Shown one piece after another: positions 50,388 to 58,736 of a stretch of DNA of 64,000 nt. This stretch comes from Geodermatophilus aquaeductus. Its GTDB lineage: Bacteria; Actinomycetota; Actinomycetes; Mycobacteriales; Geodermatophilaceae. The notes beneath the pieces are model-generated. The model saw only the letters and a list, made by a program, of their open reading frames with translations, was not told where the DNA came from and made no database searches. Every line of letters starts with the position of its first letter. The stretch's first letter is position 1. Position numbers and translations under genes: made by a program. The stretch is taken from assembly GCF_900182545.1 (NCBI RefSeq), contig NZ_FXTJ01000001.1, positions 930,001 through 994,000 of the forward strand, written 5' to 3'.

Positions 50388-51501
50388 CGTCGCGCTGGAT
50401 CTCGTTGGTGCCCTCGCCGACGATCATCAGCGGGGCGTCGCGGAAGTAGCGCTCGACGTCGAACTCCGTCGAGTAGCCGTGCCCGCCGTGCACCCGGATG
50501 GCGTCGAGGGCCACCTTCATCGCCGTCTCGGAGGCGAACAGCTTGGCCATCCCGGCCTCCATGTCGCACCGCTGCCCGGTCTCGTATCGCTCGGCCGCGT
50601 AGAGGACCAGCTGCCGGGCGGCGGTGAGCGAGGTGGCCATGTCGGCGAGCAGGTTGCCCACCGACTGGTGCTGCCAGATCGGCCTCCCGAAGCTCTCCCG
50701 CTCCTGGGCGTAGCGGAGCGCGTCGTCGAAGGCGGCCTGCCCGACGCCGAGCGCCCGGGCGGCGACCTGGATCCGGCCGGTCTCCAGGCCGGTCATCATC
50801 TGCGCGAACCCGCGTCCCTCGACCCCGCCGAGGACGGCGTCGCCCGGCGCCCGGTACCCGTCGAAGGACAGCTCGCAGCTCTCCACGCCCTTGTAGCCGA
50901 GCTTGGGCAGGTCGCGGGAGACGCTCAGCCCCGGACCGTGCTCCGCGAGCAGTACCGACACCCCGCGGTGCCGCGGCTGCGCGGTGGGGTCGGTCTTGCA
51001 CAGCAGCGCGATCAGCTGCGACCGGCGCGCGTTGGTGATCCATGTCTTCGCGCCGTCGACGACGTACCCGTCGCCGTCGCGCCGGGCGACCGTCCGCATC
51101 GCCTGCAGGTCCGACCCGCCGCCGGGCTCGGTGAGCGCCATCGTCGCCCGCACCTCGCCGGTCGCCATCCGCGGCAGCCAGCGGTCCTGCTGCTCGGGGG
51201 TGCCGAACGCGACCAGCAGCTTGGCGACGACGGTGTGCCCGCCCATCGCGCCGGCCAGCGACATCCAGCCGCGCGCGAGCTCCGCGGTGACCATCGCGTA
51301 GCAGGGCATCGACACCGGCGCCTCGCCCCACGGCTCGGGCACCGCCAGCCCGAAGACGCCGAGCTCCTTCATCCGTGCGATCAGTGCCTCCGGATACGTG
51401 TCCGCGTGCTCGAGCTCGCGGACCACCGGCCGCACCTCGCGGTCGACGAAGGTGCGCACCGTGCCGACGACGTCGCGCTCCTCGGCGCTCAGCACGCTCA
51501 C
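50347..51501 (-). CDS. Acyl-CoA dehydrogenase
   Basis: 384 residues from GTG 51501. FAD-dependent alpha,beta-dehydrogenation of acyl-CoA. N-terminal helical domain, then MALTEPGGGSDLQAMRT (flavin-contact), KTWITNARRSQLIALLCKT and the C-terminal helical domain with RESFGRPIWQHQSVGNLLADM. The end reads IRVHGGHGYSTEFDVERYFRDA and then GEGTNEIQRDVIA, with the catalytic Glu in E-G-T-N-E. The start overlaps the MaoC gene stop (GTGA), so the two work in sequence: dehydrogenation and hydration. Confidence 0.95.
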   Translation of the reverse strand: MSVLSAEERDVVGTVRTFVDREVRPVVRELEHADTYPEALIARMKELGVFGLAVPEPWGEAPVSMPCYAMVTAELARGWMSLAGAMGGHTVVAKLLVAFGTPEQQDRWLPRMATGEVRATMALTEPGGGSDLQAMRTVARRDGDGYVVDGAKTWITNARRSQLIALLCKTDPTAQPRHRGVSVLLAEHGPGLSVSRDLPKLGYKGVESCELSFDGYRAPGDAVLGGVEGRGFAQMMTGLETGRIQVAARALGVGQAAFDDALRYAQERESFGRPIWQHQSVGNLLADMATSLTAARQLVLYAAERYETGQRCDMEAGMAKLFASETAMKVALDAIRVHGGHGYSTEFDVERYFRDAPLMIVGEGTNEIQRDVIARQLVARGGLE

Positions 51502-52358
51502 CGGGAGGCCTCCAGCACCGCGGTCCCGGTGACCGACGCCGGCTGTCCCGCCGCCGCGGCGGTCAGCTCGACGCGGTCGCCGTCGAACCGGCCGGTCGCC
51601 CGCACCGGCGTGCCCGCGTACGCCGGCCGGGTCAGCCGGTGGGCGAAGGAGGTGACGGACCGGTCCGGTGCGGAGCGGCGCGGAACCTCCAGCAGCAGCA
51701 GCGCGAGCAGCGGGCCGTGCACCACCACCCCGGGGTGGCCCTCGACGGCGGTGGCGTAGGGCTGGTCGTAGTGGATGCGGTGCGCGTTGTAGGTCAGCGC
51801 GCTGAAGCGGAACAGCAGCGCCGGGTCGGGCAGCACCTCCACCGCGCGCCCGCCCCCGACCTCCGGCGACCCCGCCCCGGCCGGCGCCGGCGACGACCCG
51901 CCCTCCTGCGAGCGGTAGACGACGTCCTGCTCCTCGGTCACCAGCAGCGCACCGCCCTCCCGGTACTCGCTGCGGACCGTCACCAGCAGCATCTCCCCGC
52001 TGCGGCCGGCCTTGACCTCGCAGCGGGCCAGCGACGACGTCCGCTCGACCACCGACCCCACCCGCAGCGGCGCGGACACCGCCAGCCGCCCGCCGGCGAT
52101 CATCCGGCGCCGGTGCGGCAGCGGCGGGAGGAAGTGCCCCTCGCGCGGGTGGCCGTCCTCGCCGAGGTCGGCGGTGGCCGGGTGCTCGAGGAAGGTGAAC
52201 GCGTGCCAGCCCGGCGGCAGCGGGTCGCCGTCGGCGAGGGGCGGCGCGGGCTGGTCCAGCAGGGCGGCGAACGCCGCGGCGGGCCCGGGGAGGACGGTCG
52301 CCGCGTCGGGAACCGGACCCGGGGACCAGCCGTCGACGACGTCGGTCAGGAGGGACAC
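51498..52358 (-). CDS. MaoC-like / mesaconyl-C4-CoA hydratase-type protein
   Basis: 286 residues from GTG 52358. Double-hotdog hydratase: the N-terminal half has a FAS1-like dehydratase region (GHFLPPLPHRRRMIAGGRL, VERTSSLARCEVKAGRSG). The C-terminal half carries FRFSALTYNAHRIHYDQPYA, containing the D/N-x-H hydratase motif (N-A-H-R-I-H), and VVVHGPLLALLLLE. The family hydrates mesaconyl- or fumaryl-type acyl-CoA. First gene of a two-gene operon with the acyl-CoA dehydrogenase; divergent from the Old Yellow Enzyme gene. Confidence 0.87.
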   Translation of the reverse strand: MSLLTDVVDGWSPGPVPDAATVLPGPAAAFAALLDQPAPPLADGDPLPPGWHAFTFLEHPATADLGEDGHPREGHFLPPLPHRRRMIAGGRLAVSAPLRVGSVVERTSSLARCEVKAGRSGEMLLVTVRSEYREGGALLVTEEQDVVYRSQEGGSSPAPAGAGSPEVGGGRAVEVLPDPALLFRFSALTYNAHRIHYDQPYATAVEGHPGVVVHGPLLALLLLEVPRRSAPDRSVTSFAHRLTRPAYAGTPVRATGRFDGDRVELTAAAAGQPASVTGTAVLEASR

Positions 52359-52431
52359 GGCGTCATCGTGCCGGGTGTGACGCCGCCCGCACCGCGGAAT
52401 GCTCCGGCGCCGCGCGGTGTCGCAACCAGGC

Positions 52432-53508
52432 GTGGACCTGTTCTCCCCCGTGATCCTCGGCGACCTCGAGCTCGCCAACCGCGTGGCCATGGCGCCGCTG
52501 ACCCGCATGCGCTCCGGCGACTCCGGCGTCCCCGGTGACCTCGTCGTCGAGCACTACGCGCAGCGCGCCTCGATCGGCCTGATCGTCACCGAGGGCACCT
52601 ATCCGAACCACGAGTCGCAGGCCTTCGTCGGCCAGCCCGGCATCGTCACCGACGAGCAGGTGGCCGGCTGGCGCCGCGTCGCCGAGGCGGTGCACGCCCG
52701 CGGCGGCCGGATCGTCATGCAGGTCATGCACGGCGGGCGGGTCACCCACCCCGACACCAACGGCGGCCGCCGTGTCGTCGCCCCCAGCGCGATCGCCATC
52801 GACGGCGTGGCGCGAACGACGACCGGCAAGCACCCGTACCCGGTGCCGCACGCGCTGACCACCGAGGAGGTCCGCGACGTCGTCCGCGACTTCCGCCGGG
52901 CCGCCGAGCGCGCCGTCGAGGCCGGGCTGGACGGCGTGGAGATCCACGGCGCCAACGGCTACCTGCTGCACGAGTTCCTCGCGCCGTCGTCCAACGTCCG
53001 CGACGACGAGTACGGCGGCTCGCCGGAGAACCGCGCCCGCCTGGTGGTCGAGGTCGTCACCGCCGTGGCCGAGGCGATCGGCGCCGGCCGCGTGGGCCTG
53101 CGCATCTCGCCGGAGCACGGCATCCAGGACGCCCTCGAGCCCGACCGCGACGACGTGCTCGCCACCTACGGCGCGCTGCTCGACCAGCTGCGCCCGCTGG
53201 GCCTCGCCTACCTGAGCGTGCTGCACCGCGAGCCCGCCGGTGAGCTCGTGCAGGAGCTGCGCCGGCGCTTCGGCGGCCCGCTCATGGCCAACAGCGGCTT
53301 CTCCACCGTGACCACCCGCCAGGAGGCGCTGGCGCTCATCGAGGCCGCGCACGCCGACGTCGTGGCCGTGGGCCGGCCGGTGATCGCCAACCCCGACCTG
53401 GTCGAGCGCTGGGCCGGCGAGCACCCGGAGAACGAGCCCCGGACGCACCTGTTCTACGCACCCGGCGCCGAGGGCTACACCGACTACCCGGTGCTGCGCG
53501 CCGGCTGA
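52432..53508 (+). CDS. Old Yellow Enzyme-type alkene reductase
   Basis: 358 residues from GTG 52432, giving the normal start VDLFSPVILGDLELANRVAMAPLTRMR; ATG 52399 in frame is less likely. FMN-dependent TIM barrel that reduces activated C=C bonds with NADPH. Landmarks: TEGTYPN, QVMHGGRVTHPDTNGG, GLDGVEIHGANGYLLHEFLAPSSNVRDDEYGGS (H-x-x-N substrate-binding pair), VGLRISPEHGIQDA and the FMN-phosphate segment ADVVAVGRPVIANPDLV. Classical OYE type. A strong terminator follows. Confidence 0.95.
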   Translation: MDLFSPVILGDLELANRVAMAPLTRMRSGDSGVPGDLVVEHYAQRASIGLIVTEGTYPNHESQAFVGQPGIVTDEQVAGWRRVAEAVHARGGRIVMQVMHGGRVTHPDTNGGRRVVAPSAIAIDGVARTTTGKHPYPVPHALTTEEVRDVVRDFRRAAERAVEAGLDGVEIHGANGYLLHEFLAPSSNVRDDEYGGSPENRARLVVEVVTAVAEAIGAGRVGLRISPEHGIQDALEPDRDDVLATYGALLDQLRPLGLAYLSVLHREPAGELVQELRRRFGGPLMANSGFSTVTTRQEALALIEAAHADVVAVGRPVIANPDLVERWAGEHPENEPRTHLFYAPGAEGYTDYPVLRAG

Positions 53509-53527
53509 GCCGGGGCTCCACCGGCCG

Positions 53528-53567
53528 CACCGCGGGCCCCCTCCGCTGCCGGAGGGGGCCCGCGGTG
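53528..53567. terminator. Strong bidirectional terminator (17-bp stem)
   Basis: CACCGCGGGCCCCCTCC (53528-53544) pairs perfectly with 53551-53567 across a GCTGCC loop. It lies between the convergent alkene reductase (stop 53508) and transglycosylase (stop 53577). A short stem, small loop and intergenic place make it a good actinobacterial I-shaped terminator. Confidence 0.85.
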
Positions 53568-53576
53568 GTCAGTGGC

Positions 53577-54206
53577 TCAGTACCAGTTGTTCGCCTGGAA
53601 GTGCTGCCAGGCCGCGCAGGCGCTGCCGTAGCGGTTCTCGATGTAGATCAGCCCCGCGTCGATCTGCCGGAACGGGTCCGAGGTCTTGGCGATGCCGGTC
53701 CCCGCCCACGTGGAGTCGAGGAACTGGGCGATGCCGTACGCGGTGCTGGTCGGGTTCTGCGCGTTCGGGTTCCACCCGCTCTCCCGCTCCCACAGCTGCT
53801 CCAGGCAGCCGAACTGGGTGGTGTCGCCGCCCAGGCCGGCCAGCGCGTGGTCCTTGTAGGCCTGCTCGCCCGAGCCTGCCGGGGCGGGTGCCGGGGCGGG
53901 TGCCGGGGCCGGCGCGGGCGCGGGTGCCGGGGCGGGTGCCGGGGCCGGCGCGGGTGCGGCGGCCGGTGCGGCGCCGCCGCGTCCGTCGCCGCGTCCGTCG
54001 CCCCGCCGGTCGCCGTCCCAGCTGGAGGAGGAGTCGTTGCCGCCCCAGCGTGGCGTGTCGGCCTGGGCGACCGCCTGCCCGCCGAAGGCGAGGGCGAGGG
54101 TCATGGCCCCCGTGGCGGTCAGCAGGTGCAGGGCGCGGCGGCGCGTGGACGCGCCGCCGGGGGTGCGCAGGGCACGGGTGTGTCCGGCGGAGGTGTTCGC
54201 GTGCAT
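53577..54206 (-). CDS. Secreted lytic transglycosylase-like protein (aggregation-promoting factor C-terminal type)
   Basis: 209 residues from ATG 54206 with AGGAGA upstream. A signal peptide with a basic start (TRRRALHLLTATGAMTLAL) ends near AVAQA. A charged Gly-Asp-Arg stretch and a long Ala-Pro repeat linker (about residues 80-113) follow. The C-terminal domain (about 120-209) is an SLT-like fold: FGCLEQLWERESGWNPNAQNP with the catalytic Glu in E-R-E-S-G-W, then TAYGIAQFLDSTW and NRYGSACAAWQHFQANNWY. It probably cleaves peptidoglycan during growth or spore resuscitation. Expression is controlled by a c-di-AMP riboswitch in its approximately 440-nt leader. Confidence 0.9.
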   Translation of the reverse strand: MHANTSAGHTRALRTPGGASTRRRALHLLTATGAMTLALAFGGQAVAQADTPRWGGNDSSSSWDGDRRGDGRGDGRGGAAPAAAPAPAPAPAPAPAPAPAPAPAPAPAPAGSGEQAYKDHALAGLGGDTTQFGCLEQLWERESGWNPNAQNPTSTAYGIAQFLDSTWAGTGIAKTSDPFRQIDAGLIYIENRYGSACAAWQHFQANNWY

Positions 54207-54465
54207 GGAGTCGTCTCCTGTGAGGCAGAGCCGCAGGGCGCCGTCCCGGCACGGCGGCATGGCGGCCGGTCGCCGCCGCGGCACGGGCCACGGCGTGCAG
54301 GGACCGGCCGCCGGGCGCGCGGCACCGGCCGGACGAGGGGTCCGGCTGCAGGCAGGCGTGCGGCGGCTGGATCGTGCAGCGGGGCAGGCGGGAGCGCGAC
54401 GGTCCCGGACCTGCGCGCGCGGGGGCTCGGGAGCCCCGGGCGCGGTTGTTCTCCGTTCTCCCCTG

Positions 54466-54600
54466 GCCGCCTACCGGGTGAGCTGACGGGTTCGGGCTGG
54501 GAGTGCCCTACCCACCCCCGGGTGACCGGGGGCGGGACTCACCCCGGTGGTACAGGTGGGTCCCCGGCTCGCACCCACGGTCTGGGTGCGACTCGGCGGC
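54466..54600 (-). ncRNA. c-di-AMP riboswitch (ydaO/yuaA type) in the transglycosylase leader
   Basis: On the minus strand GCCGCC (54600-54595) pairs with GGCGGC (54471-54466) to close a 135-nt fold. Inside are conserved ydaO elements in order: GTGCGAGCCGGGGACCC, a GGGGTGAGTCC stretch, GGTAGGGCACTCC, then CCCGAACCCGTCAGCTCACC and GGTAGGCGGC. In actinobacteria this aptamer sits before rpf, NlpC/P60 and other cell-wall hydrolase genes and shuts them off when c-di-AMP binds. A GGGGCTC/GAGCCCC hairpin (54422-54437) downstream could be the expression platform. The remaining leader to 54206 shows no gene. Confidence 0.88.
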
Positions 54601-54650
54601 ATCCGGTCCGGGCCCCCCGGGCGGGGGAAGACGACCGGCCGGACGCTGGA

Positions 54651-54679
54651 ACCGTAAGGAGGGGACCGATCCGTCACAA
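54651..54679 (-). promoter_or_regulatory. Promoter of the riboswitch-transglycosylase transcript
   Basis: On the minus strand TTGTGA (54679-54674) and TACGGT (54656-54651) are separated by 17 bp. This would start transcription near 54644, about 45 nt before the aptamer. Confidence 0.6.
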
Positions 54680-54748
54680 ATCAGGACGGGGATCCGGTGG
54701 GTGTCGGCGCGACAGGCCGTCCCACCACGCCGTGCCGCTCAGGGCCGG

Positions 54749-54895
54749 TCACGCCCCGCGGTCACCGGCGTCCGCCGAGCTGACCACCGGCCCGTGCGGC
54801 GTGGTCGGGATCCACAGCTTCGCGCCCTGGGACGCCAGCTCCTCCAGGACGGCGGCGAGGTCGTCGACGGTCCAGTGCCCAGCCGCCCGTCGGCA
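54749..54895 (-). other. Possible gene remnant
   Basis: One minus-strand frame just beyond the polyketide operon terminator reads HWTVDDLAAVLEELASQGA followed by KLWIPTTPHGPVVSS and a stop at 54751-54749. It has the composition of real protein (amphipathic helix, then strand). No start codon or ribosome site precedes it, and the upstream side is the terminator stem. It is best seen as the C-terminal remnant of a deleted gene. The family is not recognised. Confidence 0.35.
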
Positions 54896-54922
54896 GCGGG
54901 CCGGGTGAAGCCCGGCCCGCTG
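54896..54922 (-). terminator. Terminator of the polyketide operon
   Basis: AGCGGGCCGGG (54896-54906) pairs perfectly with CCCGGCCCGCT (54912-54922) around a 5-nt loop, 40 bp after the stop of the monooxygenase on the minus strand. An 11-bp all-paired stem without a T-tract is usual in high-GC actinobacteria. Confidence 0.75.
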
Positions 54923-54961
54923 CCCAGGACCTCCGCGTGTGCCGGGTCGTGCGGGTGTGGC

Positions 54962-57445
54962 TCAGATCGCGTAGACGCCCGCCAGGTGCCCGCGCAGGAC
55001 CTCGGCGTCCACCCGCCCGCTGCGGAAGCCGACGTGCCCGTCCGGCCGCACCAGGTAGGCCGCCGTCCCCGGGCCGCGGATCCCGTAGGCGGTGCGGAAG
55101 CCGTCGGCGGGGTCGGTGAGGACCGGCAGCTCCACCAGCGGCGGCACCGTGGTGCCCGGCGCCACGACCAGGTACGGGTGCACCTGCCCGCGGGTGTCCC
55201 GCCGGATCGCCGTCGCCAGCTCCTCGAGGGCCGGGAGGTCGGCCGAGGAGTCGGCCGAGAGCAGCAGCGTGGCGTGCGTGCCCCGGGTGAGGTCGAACAG
55301 CCGCACGTCGTGGGCCACGCCGAAGCGGCGCAGTCCGGTCACGTCCGGTGCCCGGTGCCCCGGCTCCGGCCCGCCGGAGAAGGAACCGGCGGCCTCGCCC
55401 ACCAGCGGACTGTCGGCGTAGTTCATCGTCATCTGCATCTCGAGCAGGAACTGCGCCTTCTCGTCCTCCATGTCCATCTCGTCGGTGAACGCGATGGCCA
55501 CGGCCCGGTCCACGATCGCCTTGCCCGCCGGGCGGCGCTCGGCCTCGTAGCTGTCGAGCAGGCCGGGGGAGGCCTGCCCGCGGACGGCGAGGGCGAGCTT
55601 CCAGGACAGGTTCCACGCGTCCTGGATGCCGGTGTTCATGCCCTGGCCGCCGGCCGGCGGGTGCAGGTGGGCGGCGTCGCCGGCCACGAACACCCGGCCC
55701 ACCCGGTAGCGGTCGACGATGCCGTGCTTGACGCGGAAGATCGACGCCCAGCGCAGGTTGCTCGCCGTCGACCCGGCCGGGCCGAGGTCGTCGATGGCGG
55801 CCTGGATGTCGGCCAGCGACGGCGGGTCGTACTCCTTCCAGAACCCCGCGGGGACGACGCCGCTGCCGATCGTGTCCTGCAGCCGCCGGGGCGCCAGCGT
55901 GGCCACCCGGTAGCGGTTGCGGCCGCGCAGCGGGACGCAGACGAGCATGCCGGTGAAGTCGCCGTCGTCCTCGATGCGCACCCAGCGCACGAGGTGCCCG
56001 GGCGGCATCTCCCAGTCGACGTCGACGTCGCCGAGCATGAACAGCTGCGGGAAGATCGACAGTCCGCCGTCGAACTGCAGGCCCAGGCCGGTGCGCACCG
56101 CGCTGGAGGCCCCGTCGGCACCGACCAGGTAGGCCGCCCGCGCCGCCTCGACCTCGCCGGAGGCGTGCGTCAACGTCGCGGTCACGCCCTCGTCGTCCTG
56201 GGTGAAGCCGGTGAGCTCCACGCCCCGCTCGACCCGGACGCCGAGCGCGCGCAGCCGGTCGCCGAGGATCCGCTCGGTCTCGTACTGCGGCAGGCCGAGA
56301 TGGGCGTAGGGCAGCTCCTCGAGCCCGGACCAGTCGACCTGGTGGGTCTGCCGGCCGTTGACGAAGACGGTCTGGCCGTGCAGCCAGCTGCCGGCGTCCA
56401 TCGCGTCGGTGACGACGCCCTGGTCCTCCCAGATCTCCATCGTCCGGCAGTGGATCCCGATGGCCTTGTCCGCCTGCGTGGACGCCTCCGGCCGCTTGTC
56501 GACGACGCGGACGGCGATGCCGCGGCGCGCCAGCTCGATCCCGGCGGTCAGCCCGGCCGGCCCAGCGCCGATCACGAGCACCTCGGCGTCCGGGCGGGTC
56601 CGCACCGCGGCCGGTGACGCCGGGGGAGCGCCGGCGGCCGGCACCGGGGAGGGCAGCGTGCCCAGGGTGATCGGCGCGGTCGCCGGCCCCAGCAGCGACG
56701 CCGGCGTCTCCGGCACGTCCACCGGCACCTCGGCGGGGGCCGCCACGGGAGCGAGGGCCGTCACCGGGGCCGGAGCCGTCCGGATCCCGCGCACGCCGGC
56801 CTCCTGCGGCCGGTAGCGGATGTGGAAGAGCTTGCGCTGGAAGAACACCGACAGCCAGCGGATGAGCGGGCCGCTCTGGTCCTGGTGGGAGGGGTCCTCC
56901 ACCCAGTTGCGGAAGTCCTCGTCGGACTCCCACTCGGCGAAGATGTGGTAGAGGTCGGAGTCGGCCTCCTTGAGCAGCTCCTCGCGGATCAGCCCCTTCG
57001 TCCCGCGCAGCCGGTCGGTGACGATCGCGTAGGCCCGCTCGAACGCCTCCTCCTCACCCGGCGCCACCTTGGTGCTGATGTCCACGCGCACGTGGGAGGC
57101 CTGCTCGCCGCCGGTGATGCCGTAGAGCACCTCGAACGTGCTGCGGTCGGCGTCCTCACGCAGGTCCCGCAGCGCCGCGGTGAGCGTCTCGCGCGCCTCC
57201 GAGCGGCCGAAGCCGTCGACGGCCGCCTTGTCCGCCCAGTCGCTGACGATGAGGAACGTCCGCCGGTCGGCCGAGTCCCGCATCAGCTCCTGCCGGAGGT
57301 TGCCCGGCACGGCGGCGATGTGCGCCGCCGCCTCGCGCCAGGCGTCCTCGAACTGCTGCTCGCAGCCCTCCCGCACCCGCATGCGCAGCAGCGTCCGCAC
57401 CGCGCCGTCGTGCGCCGTCGCCGGCCGCTCCTCCAGGGTGGTCAT
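54962..57445 (-). CDS. Fused double-ABM / FAD-dependent aromatic polyketide monooxygenase
   Basis: 827 residues from ATG 57445, overlapping the KS-beta stop. Residues about 15-110 and 118-212 are two antibiotic-biosynthesis-monooxygenase (ABM, ferredoxin-like) domains; the second has YHIFAEWESDEDFRNWVEDPSHQ. An Ala-Pro-rich linker (about 215-283) joins them to a class A flavoprotein hydroxylase (about 285-827): GAGPAGLTAGIELARRG for FAD (from residue 293), DG motif in YLVGADGASSAVR, and GDAAHLHPPAGGQGMNTGIQDAWNLSWKL (about 585). In the spore-pigment whiE cluster the ABM-type (ORFVII) and FAD hydroxylase (ORFVIII) are separate proteins. Here they form one oxidative tailoring enzyme. Confidence 0.9.
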   Translation of the reverse strand: MTTLEERPATAHDGAVRTLLRMRVREGCEQQFEDAWREAAAHIAAVPGNLRQELMRDSADRRTFLIVSDWADKAAVDGFGRSEARETLTAALRDLREDADRSTFEVLYGITGGEQASHVRVDISTKVAPGEEEAFERAYAIVTDRLRGTKGLIREELLKEADSDLYHIFAEWESDEDFRNWVEDPSHQDQSGPLIRWLSVFFQRKLFHIRYRPQEAGVRGIRTAPAPVTALAPVAAPAEVPVDVPETPASLLGPATAPITLGTLPSPVPAAGAPPASPAAVRTRPDAEVLVIGAGPAGLTAGIELARRGIAVRVVDKRPEASTQADKAIGIHCRTMEIWEDQGVVTDAMDAGSWLHGQTVFVNGRQTHQVDWSGLEELPYAHLGLPQYETERILGDRLRALGVRVERGVELTGFTQDDEGVTATLTHASGEVEAARAAYLVGADGASSAVRTGLGLQFDGGLSIFPQLFMLGDVDVDWEMPPGHLVRWVRIEDDGDFTGMLVCVPLRGRNRYRVATLAPRRLQDTIGSGVVPAGFWKEYDPPSLADIQAAIDDLGPAGSTASNLRWASIFRVKHGIVDRYRVGRVFVAGDAAHLHPPAGGQGMNTGIQDAWNLSWKLALAVRGQASPGLLDSYEAERRPAGKAIVDRAVAIAFTDEMDMEDEKAQFLLEMQMTMNYADSPLVGEAAGSFSGGPEPGHRAPDVTGLRRFGVAHDVRLFDLTRGTHATLLLSADSSADLPALEELATAIRRDTRGQVHPYLVVAPGTTVPPLVELPVLTDPADGFRTAYGIRGPGTAAYLVRPDGHVGFRSGRVDAEVLRGHLAGVYAI

Positions 57446-58689
57446 GACGTCGCTCCTCCAGCGTGTCGGCGCAGCACCAGGCTGCTGTTGAAGCCACCGG
57501 CGCCGCGGGCGAGGACGACCACGGTGGCCAGGTCCTGCACGCGGCTCGCCCCGACGAGGTCGACCCCGGGCGGGACGTCGACCGGGTCGTCGAGGTGGGC
57601 GGTGCCGGGCACGATCCCGTCCCGCATCGCCAGCAGCGCCGTCGCCACGTTGAGCGCCGAGCCGCCGGCCATGAGCCGGCCGGTCCACGACGACGGCGCG
57701 GTCACCGGCACCGGCCGGCTGCGTGCGCCGAAGACCGCCCCCAGCGCCTCGAGCTCCAGCCGGTCGAGCTCCGGCACGCCGGCGCCGTCGGCCACCACGA
57801 GGTCGACCTCGTCGGGGGAGACCCCGGCGTCGGCCAGCGAGAGCCGGATGGCGCGGGCGTACTGCGTGGCGTCGGGTGCCGGGTCCTCGTGGTGGTGGGC
57901 GTCGTGCGTGGCGCCGTAGCCGGCGACCTCGCCCCACACCTTCTGCGCGCCCCGCGCCCGGGCCGCGCCGGGCTCCTCGAGCAGCAGGATCGCCCCGCCC
58001 TCGCCGACCACGTGGCCGTTGGCCCGCCGGTCGAAGGGCTTGTAGGCGTCCTCCGGGCGCTCGGCGGTCGACAGCCGGCCGCCGGTGACCTGGCACAGCA
58101 TCGCGTACGGGCACAGCCCGGCCTCGGTGCCGCCGACCAGCACCGCCGGGGTGCCGCGGCGGACCACCCGCCGGGCCCAGCCGATGCTGTCCAGCCCGCC
58201 GGCGCCCTCGCTGACGACGACGCCCGAGGGGCCCTTGAACCCGTCGCGGATGGAGACCTGGCCGGTCGATGCCGCGTAGAACCAGGCGATCGACTGGTAG
58301 GCGCCCACCGACTTCGGCCCCTTGGCCCACAGCCCCTGGATCTCGTGCTGGCTGAACTCGTTGCCGCCCGAGCCCGAGGCCAGGAACACCGAGGTGGCGT
58401 AGACGTCGTCCTCGGGCGGGGTGTAGCCGGCGTCCTCGGCTGCCAGCGTCGCCGCGGCCAGGGACATCCACGTCCAGCGGTCGGTCTGCACCATGAGCTG
58501 GGGCGCCACGTGGTCGGCCGGCACGAAGTCGCGCACCTGGCCGGCCAGCGTGATCCCGTACTGCCGGGCGTCGAAGCCCTCGACCGACCGGATGGCCGGC
58601 TCGCCGCGCACCAGCGAGGCCCAGTGCTCCTCGACGCCGACCCCCGTGGGGGCCACGACGCCGAGCCCGGTCACCAGCAGTTCGGTCAC
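57442..58689 (-). CDS. Type II PKS ketosynthase beta (chain-length factor)
   Basis: 415 residues from GTG 58689 behind GAGGAGGA. Thiolase fold with the CLF hallmark region VVVSEGAGGLDSIG: position 162, which is Cys in KS-alpha and usually Gln in chain-length factors, is Gly here. It pairs with KS-alpha to form the heterodimer that sets chain length. The catalytic His motifs of KS-alpha are also absent (VADGAGVPELD in place of NAHGSGT). It begins 73 bp after KS-alpha, not in the usual ATGA overlap; the start codon lies in a predicted mRNA stem. The 3' end overlaps the monooxygenase by 4 bp. Confidence 0.92.
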   Translation of the reverse strand: MTELLVTGLGVVAPTGVGVEEHWASLVRGEPAIRSVEGFDARQYGITLAGQVRDFVPADHVAPQLMVQTDRWTWMSLAAATLAAEDAGYTPPEDDVYATSVFLASGSGGNEFSQHEIQGLWAKGPKSVGAYQSIAWFYAASTGQVSIRDGFKGPSGVVVSEGAGGLDSIGWARRVVRRGTPAVLVGGTEAGLCPYAMLCQVTGGRLSTAERPEDAYKPFDRRANGHVVGEGGAILLLEEPGAARARGAQKVWGEVAGYGATHDAHHHEDPAPDATQYARAIRLSLADAGVSPDEVDLVVADGAGVPELDRLELEALGAVFGARSRPVPVTAPSSWTGRLMAGGSALNVATALLAMRDGIVPGTAHLDDPVDVPPGVDLVGASRVQDLATVVVLARGAGGFNSSLVLRRHAGGATS

Positions 58690-58725
58690 GACTCCTCCTC
58701 GCTGGCGCTCGTCGCCGTCGTGACC
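58684..58725 (-). promoter_or_regulatory. mRNA stem covering the KS-beta start codon
   Basis: In the transcript GGTCACGAC (58725-58717 read on the minus strand) can pair with GTCGTGACC (58692-58684), a 9-bp stem whose 3' arm contains the GTG start of KS-beta. The ribosome site GAGGAGGA lies in the loop. The stem could limit KS-beta translation. Confidence 0.45.
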
Positions 58726-58736
58726 GACGGTGCTGT

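Noticed and set aside
53878..53960. GGGGCGGGTGCC-type repeats, considered as a CRISPR array or terminator
   Set aside because: They encode the Ala-Pro linker of the transglycosylase; there are no unique spacers.
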